A DNA stretch of 64,000 bases from Sulfurovum sp. TSL6 (GCF_019972115.1 NZ_BPFJ01000003.1:186001-250000), one strand, 5' to 3'; counted from the first letter of the stretch, positions 8,726 through 17,051 are shown. Notes: a model not told the origin generated them from the sequence alone. Made by a program: numbers and translations.

Positions 8726-8786
8726 TCATTCATGATTATCTGAAATAATACGTATCTATACATGACATTGAATGATTCATTCATGG
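8726..8786. repeat. Repeated TCATTCATG motif with a small palindrome
   Basis: TCATTCATG occurs at 8726-8734 and again at 8777-8785. The second copy overlaps the palindrome GAATGA-T-TCATTC (8770-8782). Both lie in the 279-base space between ilvE and the divergent membrane protein, where a regulator could bind. Confidence 0.35.
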
Positions 8787-8856
8787 AAATCATATGATAT
8801 TGAGTAATAACTATACAGAAATCACATCTCCTATGATGACTCTCATGGTATACTTG

Positions 8857-8862
8857 TATAAT
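8857..8862 (+). promoter_or_regulatory. Putative -10 box of the PDC/Cache membrane protein gene
   Basis: TATAAT lies 31 bases before the chosen ATG (8893). Its position argues against the longer reading frame that begins at 8794. Confidence 0.45.
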
Positions 8863-8892
8863 GAATATACAATGACACAAAGAGGAGAGAGA

Positions 8893-9741
8893 ATGAAAGA
8901 ATTTATTGAAGTGTATCAGGAAAATCAGGAAGATATTGAAAAGTTTATTATGACAACGTTAAAAAACAATGGATCTATTTTAACTGAGTCATCAAAGAAT
9001 TATAAAAAGACATTCCAAACATTCCCTTCAATGGAACTGCTGTATATCACGGATAAAGACTTTAATCAAACGTCTCCTAATATTTTTAGAAATAAAAAAG
9101 ATGTATCACAAGAAGGTAAGAACAGAGACTATATGAGTACAAAAGTGATGCAAAAAGATGAAGAATTCTCCATCAGTACCCCCTACATCAGTTCTGCAAC
9201 GGGGAATACTTGTATTACCGTGATGAAAAAAGAAGAGGATCAATATATCTTTATCGATTTCACACTTTCAGGGTTACTTGGAAGACTTGGATTGGTAGAA
9301 CTCAATCCAGCGTTCAATAATTTTACACAGTTCTTTTACAAAGCCGTAGGTTTTTCACTCATGGCCTTTGCTTTTTTTGCCATTATATATGCACTGGTTG
9401 GATATGCTTCAAGTATCTTTATCGAGGGAGAATTTTCTCTGGATGCACTCTTTAAACCTATCGTTGCACTCACTTTGGGGCTTGCCATCTTTGACCTGGC
9501 CAAGACCATATTGGAACGAGAGGTCTTTTTCAAAAATTACAGTAAAGAGAATGAAGATGCCAATGTCTTAACGAAGTTTTCTGTTGCTATTATTATTGCA
9601 CTTTCTATTGAAGCATTGATGGTCGTATTTAAAATTGCCTTACATGATTATTCACAGATGATACATGCACTCTATCTTATTCTGGGTATTGCATTGATTA
9701 TTATATCCTTGGGAGTCTATAGTTTTTTATCCAAAAGATAA
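8893..9741 (+). CDS. PDC/Cache-like sensor domain protein with four membrane helices
   Basis: A 282-residue protein. The frame is open from 8794, but ATG 8893 has a strong AGAGGAGAG and lies downstream of a TATAAT box. Residues 1-140 resemble a PDC/Cache small-molecule sensor fold, including the RDY...STPYISSATGNTCITV stretch. About four transmembrane helices follow (near 150-175, 183-203, 226-247 and 257-280). There is no kinase, methyl-accepting or cyclase output domain, and no N-terminal membrane anchor before the sensor part, which is unusual since Cache domains normally lie outside the cell. Function unknown. Confidence 0.7.
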   Translation: MKEFIEVYQENQEDIEKFIMTTLKNNGSILTESSKNYKKTFQTFPSMELLYITDKDFNQTSPNIFRNKKDVSQEGKNRDYMSTKVMQKDEEFSISTPYISSATGNTCITVMKKEEDQYIFIDFTLSGLLGRLGLVELNPAFNNFTQFFYKAVGFSLMAFAFFAIIYALVGYASSIFIEGEFSLDALFKPIVALTLGLAIFDLAKTILEREVFFKNYSKENEDANVLTKFSVAIIIALSIEALMVVFKIALHDYSQMIHALYLILGIALIIISLGVYSFLSKR

Positions 9742-9871
9742 ACTTACTGTATGAGAAAAGAGAATATATACGGCGTTTATAGTATATATCAAAAGTTACT
9801 ATGATGCCGCTTCTCTCCATCTCACAAGATAAAATATCTAAAAATTCCATTACCTTTTATTCCCAATTTGT

Positions 9872-9877
9872 TATAAT
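9872..9877 (+). promoter_or_regulatory. Putative -10 box of the aldehyde dehydrogenase gene
   Basis: TATAAT lies 30 bases before the ATG at 9907. Confidence 0.45.
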
Positions 9878-9906
9878 CAAACAATTTTAGAAAGAAGGTA
9901 CGTCTC

Positions 9907-11334
9907 ATGTCAACTATAGCTCAAGCCAAAATCTTTTTTGGTTCCACCGAAGAAAACAAAGAAGTACAACAGGAACGTCAAAGTCCTTTTGATAGTACAG
10001 TTGTAAGCTCTGCACCGGTTTGTGATGAAGAAGATACGCTGAAAGCGCTTCATATTGCCAAAGCTGCAAGTAAAGCCGCAGCCAGATCGCCATTGTCTCA
10101 GCGTATTTTATGGCTGGAGGATGTGGCCAAAAGACTGATGGACGAAAAAGAAGCTTTTGCTTTGATGTTGGCCAAAGAAGTAGCAAAACCCATCGCATTT
10201 TCACGTGTTGAGGTAGAGCGATGTGTAGAAACAATCAAGATCACTGCAATGGAACTTGCAAATCTTTCCGGAGAAACACTACCTACGGACATTATGCCCA
10301 GCGGTAAGAAAACACTGGCGTATTTTAAACGGGAACCTGTAGGGGTTGTTGCGTGTATCACACCGTTTAATTTTCCTTTGAATCTTGTGGCACACAAGAT
10401 AGCTCCGGCATTGGGAGCAGGAAATGCAGTGGTATTGAAACCTACGCCTGAAGCACCTATGACAGCATATATGTTTGCAAAGCTTTTTGTAGATTCGCAA
10501 TATGCTATTAAAGATGCCCTTTCTGTGGTATATGGTGACGCTGAAGTGGGTTCAGCACTGGTACAGAGTGATATTCCAAGGGTCATCAGCTTTACAGGTT
10601 CTGTACCTGTAGGAAACATTATTACCAAACAGGCGGGGATCAAGAAGGTCAGCCTTGAACTGGGTGGCAATGCTGCAACCTACATAGATAAAAGTGCAGA
10701 CCTGGCGCTTGCAGCAGCACGTTGTGCTTTTGGTGCTTTTTACAACTCTGGACAAGTGTGTATCTCTCTCCAACGTATCTATGTGAATGAAGAGGTGTAT
10801 GATGCGTTTGCAGAGTTGATCGCACAAGAGACAAAAAAACTTAAAGTGGGTTCACCTTACGAGGAAGATACATTTATGGGACCACTGATAGACGATGAGT
10901 CTAGACAAAGAGCGAATTCATGGATCGCATCCGCTAAAGATGAAGGTGCAAAAGTCATTGCAGGCGGTGAAGAGGTAGAGGGAATATTCCCTCCAACAGT
11001 GATGGCGGATGTGACAGATGATATGAAGATCATTTGTGAGGAGGTTTTTGCTCCTATCGTCAGTTTGGTAGCCGTATCTGATTATGAAACGGCTGTGGAG
11101 AAAATGAATGACTCACCGTACGGCCTACAGTTTTCTATTTTCACCAATGATCTGAAAATGACACAGGCATTTATAGAAGATGCAGAGTGTGGCGGTGTAG
11201 TGATCAACGACATACCAACGCTTCGTTTTGATGTACAGCCTTATGGGGGTGCTAAACTTTCGGGTGTAGGAAGAGAAGGTCCGAAATGGGCACTTGAAGA
11301 GTTCACAGAAGTAAAATCAGTTGTCATTTGCTAG
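9907..11334 (+). CDS. NAD(P)-dependent aldehyde dehydrogenase
   Basis: A 475-residue aldehyde dehydrogenase superfamily enzyme that oxidises an aldehyde to the acid. The general base E251 is in SLELGGN, the nucleophile C285 is in NSGQVCIS, and the cofactor-binding FTGSVPVG stretch lies just before. The overall pattern is close to the lactaldehyde/glyceraldehyde-3-phosphate (GapN-like) group, but the substrate cannot be fixed from sequence alone. It has its own promoter-like box and is followed 91 bases later by a DUF420 gene. Confidence 0.92.
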   Translation: MSTIAQAKIFFGSTEENKEVQQERQSPFDSTVVSSAPVCDEEDTLKALHIAKAASKAAARSPLSQRILWLEDVAKRLMDEKEAFALMLAKEVAKPIAFSRVEVERCVETIKITAMELANLSGETLPTDIMPSGKKTLAYFKREPVGVVACITPFNFPLNLVAHKIAPALGAGNAVVLKPTPEAPMTAYMFAKLFVDSQYAIKDALSVVYGDAEVGSALVQSDIPRVISFTGSVPVGNIITKQAGIKKVSLELGGNAATYIDKSADLALAAARCAFGAFYNSGQVCISLQRIYVNEEVYDAFAELIAQETKKLKVGSPYEEDTFMGPLIDDESRQRANSWIASAKDEGAKVIAGGEEVEGIFPPTVMADVTDDMKIICEEVFAPIVSLVAVSDYETAVEKMNDSPYGLQFSIFTNDLKMTQAFIEDAECGGVVINDIPTLRFDVQPYGGAKLSGVGREGPKWALEEFTEVKSVVIC

Positions 11335-11425
11335 GTACGAACAGTAGTTTTTACCTTACAAAATTTAGTTCGATTGTGATACTCTTCATAATTGATTAAA
11401 CAAGAGAAAATTAAAAAGGATCTTT

Positions 11426-11905
11426 ATGGATTATATGTTTCAACCAGGTTTTTTAGGAACTAGAGCACCACTGTTTATGGATATTGTATCAGTTATTGTT
11501 GCATTGTTGCCTTTTTTGATTTATGGTGCAATTATGCTTGCAAAGAAAAAGAATTATAATGCACATGAAAAGGTGCAGAAACTTCTTTTTATTATTTCTG
11601 TGCTCGTAGTAGGTTTTTTTGAGTATGGTGTCCGTATGGAGGGTGGTTATAAAAACTTAATGGAGGGTAGTTCTGTATCACATGATTATCTTTTGTATGT
11701 ACTCATTTTTCACATCATGATCTCTGTCACTACATTGGTTCTATGGATTATTACACTTTATCGTGGTAATCGTGATAAAAAACAATCAACACTTCCAGGA
11801 CTTTATTCTCAATCACATAAAAAAGATGGACAACGGACTTTTATAGGTATTATATTAACCATGTTGACAGGTGCATGGGTTTATGCGTTACTCTTTGTAT
11901 TTTAA
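11426..11905 (+). CDS. DUF420-family membrane protein
   Basis: A 159-residue integral membrane protein with four predicted helices (about 18-38, 50-68, 89-110 and 138-158). The histidine-bearing loops (AHEK, HIMIS, SHKKDGQRTF) and the closing GIILTMLTGAWVYALLF pattern fit DUF420, a family often found near cytochrome oxidase assembly genes. No oxidase gene is visible here. AAAGGA precedes the ATG. The DUF523 gene starts three bases after its stop. Confidence 0.8.
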   Translation: MDYMFQPGFLGTRAPLFMDIVSVIVALLPFLIYGAIMLAKKKNYNAHEKVQKLLFIISVLVVGFFEYGVRMEGGYKNLMEGSSVSHDYLLYVLIFHIMISVTTLVLWIITLYRGNRDKKQSTLPGLYSQSHKKDGQRTFIGIILTMLTGAWVYALLFVF

Positions 11906-11907
11906 CG

Positions 11908-12351
11908 ATGAAAAAGGTCGCAATTTCCGCTTGTCTTTTAGGTGAAAAATGTCGATATGATGCCACAGACAATAAAAATGAAATACTTTTAGAACAATTA
12001 AAAGATACTCAACTCATTCCTTTTTGCCCTGAAGATACTGCCTTTGGTACACCTCGTTCTACAATGGATTTGGTAGAAACACCGCAAGGGCAACAAGCCA
12101 TATCAAACTTCAATGGAGAAGATTTATCTACTCCTATCATTCAATATGCTACACTGTTTTTTAACACACACCCGGATCTGGATCTGCTTATAGGTAAAGA
12201 CAGAAGCCCAAGTTGTGGTGTATGTTCTGCAAGACTCTATGATGAAGACAAAAATTTGCTCTCTTCAAAAGAATCAGGTCTTATGGTAAAAGAAGCAATA
12301 AAACGAAATATAAGCTGCATAGATGCAGAAGATTTTAGGGGATTAGAATGA
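11908..12351 (+). CDS. DUF523-family protein
   Basis: A 147-residue protein starting MKKVAISACLLGEKCRYD. This cysteine-rich opening, followed by PFCPED and GKDRSPSCG motifs, is the DUF523 pattern. The conserved cysteines suggest a metal or Fe-S site, but the role is not established. ATG 11908 was chosen rather than an upstream in-frame start at 11875 because the latter would overlap the DUF420 gene and homologues begin at this point. Its TGA overlaps the ATG of the protease gene (ATGA), so the two are probably translated together. Confidence 0.85.
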   Translation: MKKVAISACLLGEKCRYDATDNKNEILLEQLKDTQLIPFCPEDTAFGTPRSTMDLVETPQGQQAISNFNGEDLSTPIIQYATLFFNTHPDLDLLIGKDRSPSCGVCSARLYDEDKNLLSSKESGLMVKEAIKRNISCIDAEDFRGLE

Positions 12352-13787
12352 GAATAGTATGGATAGTACTGCTAAGTACACTGTTTTTAACGGCAAGTTC
12401 AGAGTATACGAATGGTACCAAAGAAGCTATCGTTAAAATCTACACCACTGCAAAGGTACCCAACTATCAAGAACCCTGGAACAGCTCCATGCGTAGCAGT
12501 ACAGGTTCTGGTGCCATTATAGAGGGTGGGTACATTCTTACGAATGCACATGTCGTAGCCAACCAGTCTTTTATAGAAGTACAGCGTTATGGTCAACGTA
12601 AACGTTATATTGCAAAAGTCTATGCAGTGTCCCATCAGGCAGACCTGGCACTCTTAAAAGTAGAAGAGAAAGCATTTTTTGAGGGAGTGAAACCATTGAC
12701 TTTTGGTTCACTGCCAAAAGTTGAACAAAAAATTGTTGTGTATGGTTATCCTATGGGAGGAAGTACGCTTTCTGCGACGATTGGAGTAGTATCACGTATA
12801 GAACATCATACGTATGCACACAGTGGTGAGTCATTTTTGGCAGTCCAGGTTGATGCGGCTGTGAATCCTGGAAATTCCGGCGGTCCGGCACTCTCTAACG
12901 GAAAGATTGTCGGTGTAGTGATGCAAATGATCAGTAAGTCTCAAAACATTGGTTACCTGGTCCCTGTGAATATGGTGAAACACTTCATAGAAGACATGAA
13001 AGATGGAAAATATGACGGGTTTGCAGATTTGGGATTAGGTACACAAAAACTGGAAAACCCTGCGATAAGACGTTACTATGGTCTTGATGAGAATGTCAGT
13101 GGAAAACTGATTGTGAAGGTGGTACATAATTCACCACTTGCAGGAGCATTGCAAGAAGGTGATATCTTAACTGCTGTAGACGGGCATAATGTGGAAAATG
13201 ACGGTACGGTAGAGTTTAGAAAACATGAGTTTACACACTATCAGCACTTTATAGATGCTTATCAGATGGGTGAAAAGGTAAAGCTTGACATCATCCGAGA
13301 TGGAAAAAATATGCAAGTCGAAGCAGATTTAAAATACATAGCGGATGATATGTATTTGGTCAAAACAACACGTTACGATACGATGCCCAGGTATTTTGTA
13401 TATGGAGGATATGTCTTTGCTCCGCTTACCAGAAACCTCATTGTATCTACAAACCGAAACCGTTTAAAATTAAGTTATTTGGCGGGAAAATGGCAAGAAA
13501 AAGATAAAAATGAAGTGGTGGTTCTGCTTAAAGTATTGGCTTCTGATATGAGTAGGGGAGACAATGATTTTGCCATGTGGCCCATAGATAAAGTGAATGG
13601 TGAACCATTTAAGAACTTTAAAGAGTTTTACGAGAAGATGAACGCTGTAAAAAGTGATTATATTGTTTTAGAAGACAATGATGGGGTTAAAGTGATCATT
13701 GATAGAAAAGAAGCGCAAGAAAAACAGAGTGCTATACTGAATAAATATAATATCGAGTTTGATAGATCCATAGATCTAAGAAAATAA
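12348..13787 (+). CDS. S1C-family serine protease with PDZ domain (HtrA/Deg-like)
   Basis: A 479-residue exported protein; residues 1-17 form a signal peptide. The trypsin-like domain (about 20-210) has an intact triad H68 (TNAHVV), D99 (QADLALL) and S177 (NPGNSGGP). A PDZ domain follows (about 235-320), and the last 150 residues form a further region that may be a diverged second PDZ. It is longer in the C-terminal region than a single-PDZ DegS but lacks a clearly recognisable second PDZ as in DegP. Likely role: periplasmic protein quality control. A 261-base gap follows, with no gene I can support. Confidence 0.9.
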   Translation: MRIVWIVLLSTLFLTASSEYTNGTKEAIVKIYTTAKVPNYQEPWNSSMRSSTGSGAIIEGGYILTNAHVVANQSFIEVQRYGQRKRYIAKVYAVSHQADLALLKVEEKAFFEGVKPLTFGSLPKVEQKIVVYGYPMGGSTLSATIGVVSRIEHHTYAHSGESFLAVQVDAAVNPGNSGGPALSNGKIVGVVMQMISKSQNIGYLVPVNMVKHFIEDMKDGKYDGFADLGLGTQKLENPAIRRYYGLDENVSGKLIVKVVHNSPLAGALQEGDILTAVDGHNVENDGTVEFRKHEFTHYQHFIDAYQMGEKVKLDIIRDGKNMQVEADLKYIADDMYLVKTTRYDTMPRYFVYGGYVFAPLTRNLIVSTNRNRLKLSYLAGKWQEKDKNEVVVLLKVLASDMSRGDNDFAMWPIDKVNGEPFKNFKEFYEKMNAVKSDYIVLEDNDGVKVIIDRKEAQEKQSAILNKYNIEFDRSIDLRK

Positions 13788-14048
13788 AGGGATACTAAGA
13801 AAATCATAGAGTATTTCTATACCTTACTATAGCGAACAACGTTATAAAATATGTGAGATCATAAGGTATTAAATCAGCGAAGTGAGTGTCTACTATACCA
13901 TTGGCACTCCCAAGCCCTTATTGTGTTTTATTCTCATTCATCAATTTTTTCTCCTTTTAATACCTTCTGTTAATGGTCCTTGGCTAAAATCTTACAGAAT
14001 CATACAAGATTATTAAGTTAATAGAATTACAGTGAAAAAAGGCAGGAG

Positions 14049-14966
14049 ATGTGTAATAGTAATAAATTTCAAGATTTATCAAAACTTTCAAAAAAACTTA
14101 ATTTGCTCTATTATGAGTATGATAAATATCAAAATTCTTTTTTAGTAGATAGCAGATATGAAAAAGAGACGACTTATCCGGACTTAATTAAACTGACTTA
14201 TGCACTATCAAAGCATAATATTGGATTTTTTAAAGATGAACGAGCCAATGTAGCCATTTCATCATCAAGGAATTTATTTTCTTCCTTAAAACAAAGAATA
14301 AAAAATATCTCTTATGACTTAAAAAGTTTACAAAAAAATATCTATGTTCTTAGTGATAAACAAGTAAGGTATGCTAAAAATCTACCAATGATACAAACAA
14401 TAGGGATCCATTCTAACATAGACATTACTCAATATGATGCATTGATATTTACATCTAAAAATGGAGTCAAACACTGCGACTCTTTGTTCTCATCTGAATG
14501 GAAAAAAATACCCGCATATGCTATTTCAAAAGATACTGCTAAATATATAAAAGAGCTTAAGGGTAAATTGGCTTTCACAGGAAAAGAAAAACATGGAGAT
14601 GAATTCGCTTATGAACTTGTAGATCACCTAAAAGGTAAAAAGATAGCCTACCTGGGTGCACAATCTATTGTTTCTAATTTGATAGAGGTCCTACATAATA
14701 ATCATATTCAGTGCGATCATATACCTGTGTATAAAACGGTGTGTAGAGATTACGACAATAAGATAAAACTACCTTCCCATTCTATTATTATATTTTCCTC
14801 ACCTTCTACAATCGAATGTTTTCTTAAAAATGTTGAATGGGATAAAAGTTTTACAGCCATCAGTATTGGTAGAACGACTGCAAAATATTTTCCTGACTTC
14901 ATTCATCCTATCATGTCGGACACTCCTTCTTTGAAAAGTTGTGTGTGTAAAGCATTGAGTTTATAG
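14049..14966 (+). CDS. hemD: Uroporphyrinogen-III synthase-like protein with an extra N-terminal region
   Basis: A 305-residue protein. Residues 97-305 look like HemD, which closes the tetrapyrrole ring in haem synthesis: a YVLSDKQVRYAKNLP opening, DALIFTSKNGV, a central KGKKIAYLGAQ and a late SIIIFSSPSTIECF followed by ISIGRTTAKYF. Residues 1-95 are a lysine-rich, mostly helical segment I do not recognise, and no start codon exists near the usual HemD start, so the extension belongs to the same frame. The gene is strongly A/T-rich compared with neighbours and has 261 and 178 bases of non-coding sequence around it, which may point to transfer. Confidence 0.7.
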   Translation: MCNSNKFQDLSKLSKKLNLLYYEYDKYQNSFLVDSRYEKETTYPDLIKLTYALSKHNIGFFKDERANVAISSSRNLFSSLKQRIKNISYDLKSLQKNIYVLSDKQVRYAKNLPMIQTIGIHSNIDITQYDALIFTSKNGVKHCDSLFSSEWKKIPAYAISKDTAKYIKELKGKLAFTGKEKHGDEFAYELVDHLKGKKIAYLGAQSIVSNLIEVLHNNHIQCDHIPVYKTVCRDYDNKIKLPSHSIIIFSSPSTIECFLKNVEWDKSFTAISIGRTTAKYFPDFIHPIMSDTPSLKSCVCKALSL

Positions 14967-15144
14967 ATGAAATTGTGTATACAAGTGTTCAACCTAAGGT
15001 AGATTAGTGATTTTTTAGTATGGAAGTTCATATCCTTCTTTAGTAATAAAAGGGAATATAACTGCCAAAATCTCAAACAAAGAACATGTAAGACCATCAT
15101 ATTTTCTTGTCACACCTGCAAACAATAATGTAATATATTTTTAC

Positions 15145-15333
15145 TCACTTTTTTGTATCAACTGTTTTCTTTTTATCTTTAGGTGGTATCAGTCTATCAT
15201 CTTGACCGATGTGTTTTCTATATTCTAATTCTTTTGGATCTCTTCTCATAATGTGAAAGAACATAAACACATATCCACCGACAACGATAATCAGGACAAT
15301 AAGACAGAATATTATTATTTTCCAAAGTGGCAT
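15145..15333 (-). CDS. Small single-helix membrane protein, unknown function
   Basis: A 62-residue protein with one transmembrane helix (about 5-27) and a charged C-terminal tail rich in Lys and Asp. AAGGAG stands at good distance before the ATG, which supports its reality. It lies 25 bases after the Cys-containing periplasmic protein on the same strand and is probably cotranscribed with it. I do not recognise a family. Confidence 0.65.
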   Translation of the reverse strand: MPLWKIIIFCLIVLIIVVGGYVFMFFHIMRRDPKELEYRKHIGQDDRLIPPKDKKKTVDTKK

Positions 15334-15358
15334 ACATAACTCCTTCGTTATCTAGTGT

Positions 15359-15688
15359 TTAATCGTTGCATCCATTAGGTGGAACACCATCTTTTGCATA
15401 TTTTACTGAGTATGCATAAATGTCTTTCCAGTATTTTTTTTCAATCGTCTCTATCGTAAGTTTTGGACAAATATTTTTTGCTTCCTGTGGAAATTTACCA
15501 GTTTCATAGATATGTTCCCACTCTGCTTGTAAGTGATGTCTGGCGAACATAACACCTGAAAATCCGCATTTTTTATAAAAATTCTTTTTATATATGCGTT
15601 GCCCTTTTTTTACCCCTGCCATAGAGCTTGTTGGTATACTCATTGATATCAGCAGCGAAAGTGCGACAACTCCGATTACTTTTCTCAT
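15359..15688 (-). CDS. Periplasmic cysteine-containing protein, cytochrome-like but without a haem motif
   Basis: A 109-residue exported protein with a signal peptide ending near A24 (SMAG). The mature part (GQRIYKKNFYKKCGFSG, a paired H51-H52 and a late NGC) resembles small periplasmic proteins of sulfur-oxidising Campylobacterota that are sometimes named as c-type cytochromes, but no CxxCH haem site is present. Cysteines are C41, C74 and C107. AAGGGG precedes the ATG. It is divergent from the DsrE-like gene, with a shared 17-bp inverted repeat between them, suggesting joint control and a linked role. The role itself is not known. Confidence 0.65.
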   Translation of the reverse strand: MRKVIGVVALSLLISMSIPTSSMAGVKKGQRIYKKNFYKKCGFSGVMFARHHLQAEWEHIYETGKFPQEAKNICPKLTIETIEKKYWKDIYAYSVKYAKDGVPPNGCND

Positions 15689-15716
15689 ATTGTTCCCCTT
15701 GATAAGTTTTGATAAC

Positions 15717-15722
15717 AGTATA
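15717..15722 (-). promoter_or_regulatory. Putative -10 box of the minus-strand periplasmic protein gene
   Basis: TATACT when read on the minus strand, 29 bases before the ATG at 15688. The inverted repeat at 15722-15760 begins at its upstream edge and covers the -35 position. Confidence 0.45.
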
Positions 15723-15760
15723 TATTAAAAACGTTAAGCTTAACTTAACGTTTTTAATAT
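15722..15760. promoter_or_regulatory. Operator-like perfect inverted repeat between divergent genes
   Basis: Two perfect 17-base arms (15722-15738 and 15744-15760, arm ATATTAAAAACGTTAAG) surround a five-base centre CTTAA. The repeat overlaps the -35 region of both divergent promoters, which is where a dimeric repressor would block both genes. It is upstream of both genes, so it is not a terminator. Confidence 0.75.
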
Positions 15761-15779
15761 GAGTATAAGAAAGATCGCT

Positions 15780-15785
15780 TATAAT
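15780..15785 (+). promoter_or_regulatory. Putative -10 box of the DsrE-like gene
   Basis: TATAAT lies 38 bases before the ATG. Its -35 position falls on the right end of the inverted repeat. Confidence 0.5.
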
Positions 15786-15823
15786 AGAAAAGTAAGTAAT
15801 TTAAATCCAGGAGAGTAATCATA

Positions 15824-16273
15824 ATGATGAAAAAATATATATTTCTAATAGCAGGTGTACTGAGTTTTACGCAGGCACAAGAGTATAAGTCTGTTTTCGA
15901 CTGCAGTTCAAATAATGCACGTTTCGTGATGACACGTATGAACTTAATAGAAAGAACCATGAATATGATCGAAAAGGATGGTGACAAGGCAAACTTTGCC
16001 ATTACCCTTCATGGTGGATGTGTCCCTATGGTTTCTGATGTGTATGATGAAATAACCCCTGAGGAGGATATGCCCTACATAAAGATGGCACAGGAGAGTA
16101 TTATACGATTGTCTCAAACGAAAAAGGTGAAAATTATCGTCTGTGCTATGTCATTGAATGCACATGCAATTGACAAAAAGGAAGTTTTACCTTTTATTCA
16201 TATATCTAAAAATAGTTTTATCGATACTATCGGTTTACAAAATAAAGGTTATGCACTGATGACATTTAAGTAA
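15824..16273 (+). CDS. Periplasmic DsrE-family-like protein
   Basis: A 149-residue protein with a signal peptide (about 1-18). The pattern RFVMTRMNLIERTMNMIE, then FAITLHGGCVPMV, then KIIVCAMSLNAH is that of DsrE/DsrF-like proteins, where a cysteine in the last segment (here C107) can carry sulfur. Other cysteines are C27 and C66. Exported DsrE-like proteins are common in sulfur-oxidising Campylobacterota, so a role in periplasmic sulfur handling is a reasonable inference but not shown. GGAGAG precedes the ATG pair at 15824/15827. It is divergent from the Cys-containing protein. Confidence 0.75.
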   Translation: MMKKYIFLIAGVLSFTQAQEYKSVFDCSSNNARFVMTRMNLIERTMNMIEKDGDKANFAITLHGGCVPMVSDVYDEITPEEDMPYIKMAQESIIRLSQTKKVKIIVCAMSLNAHAIDKKEVLPFIHISKNSFIDTIGLQNKGYALMTFK

Positions 16274-16330
16274 ATATGTACATCATTTTAGTAGGTTTTC
16301 TATGAGACTATTTGATCTTTTTAGTCGTTA

Positions 16331-16543
16331 TTAATACTTCCTAAACTGTTCTAGCCACTCTTTATCTTCTTCACTGAGCTTTCCTACTCTTTCAAGTAGT
16401 TTTTTCTTGGTAGCAATAAGATCGTCTATTTCAAGATACGCTAAAAGGGCAGGATTGATGGTTGGTTCTTCTCTGCCATAAGCGATAAGTTTTTCTATAT
16501 CTGCCAGTAATTCTTCTTTGGTTTGTTTGTTTTCTTTATTCAT
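16331..16543 (-). CDS. Small conserved-looking hypothetical protein
   Basis: A 70-residue soluble, highly charged protein with helical heptad-like segments (KEELLADIEKLIAYG and KKKLLERVGKLSEEDKEWLEQF). It is divergent from bcp with only 40 bases between the starts, enough for a short shared promoter region. I do not recognise a family. Coding character (charged helix, sensible start, no overlap) supports a real gene. Confidence 0.55.
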   Translation of the reverse strand: MNKENKQTKEELLADIEKLIAYGREEPTINPALLAYLEIDDLIATKKKLLERVGKLSEEDKEWLEQFRKY

Positions 16544-16583
16544 TTTGTTATACTACCCAAAAAGAAATAATAAAGGATATAGT

Positions 16584-17051
16584 ATGTTAGAAGTAGGAAC
16601 GCAGGTACCAGATTTTTGTTTACCCAATCAGGATGAAGAGGAAATCTGTTTTAGAGACATTAAAGGAAAGTGGATTGTACTTTATTTTTACCCGAAAGAC
16701 AACACTCCGGGATGTACAACAGAAGCCTGTGATTTCACTGCAGCACTTCCAGACTTTACAGATTTGGATGCTATCGTTTTAGGTGTGAGTCCGGATTCTC
16801 CTAAAAAACACAGAAATTTCATAGAAAAGAAAGACTTAAAGATCACACTGCTTGCAGATGAAGAAAAAGAACTCTGCAATACCTTTGGTGTATGGCAGCT
16901 CAAAAAATTCATGGGTAAAGAGTATATGGGTGTGGTACGTTCTACATTTATCATAGATCCAGATGGAAAAATAGCTGCTAATTGGGCAAAAGTGAGAGTT
17001 AAAGAACATGTGGATGCTGTAAAAGCCAAACTAGAAGAGCTACAAGCATAA
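16584..17051 (+). CDS. bcp: Thioredoxin-dependent peroxiredoxin (Bcp/PrxQ)
   Basis: A 155-residue peroxiredoxin that reduces peroxides with electrons from thioredoxin. The peroxidatic C44 and the resolving C49 lie in PGCTTEACDF, the five-residue spacing of the atypical two-cysteine Bcp/PrxQ group. The ATG at 16584 with AAAGGA was preferred to an upstream in-frame start at 16518, which would overlap the divergent small gene and add a hydrophobic stretch absent from the family. Confidence 0.93.
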   Translation: MLEVGTQVPDFCLPNQDEEEICFRDIKGKWIVLYFYPKDNTPGCTTEACDFTAALPDFTDLDAIVLGVSPDSPKKHRNFIEKKDLKITLLADEEKELCNTFGVWQLKKFMGKEYMGVVRSTFIIDPDGKIAANWAKVRVKEHVDAVKAKLEELQA

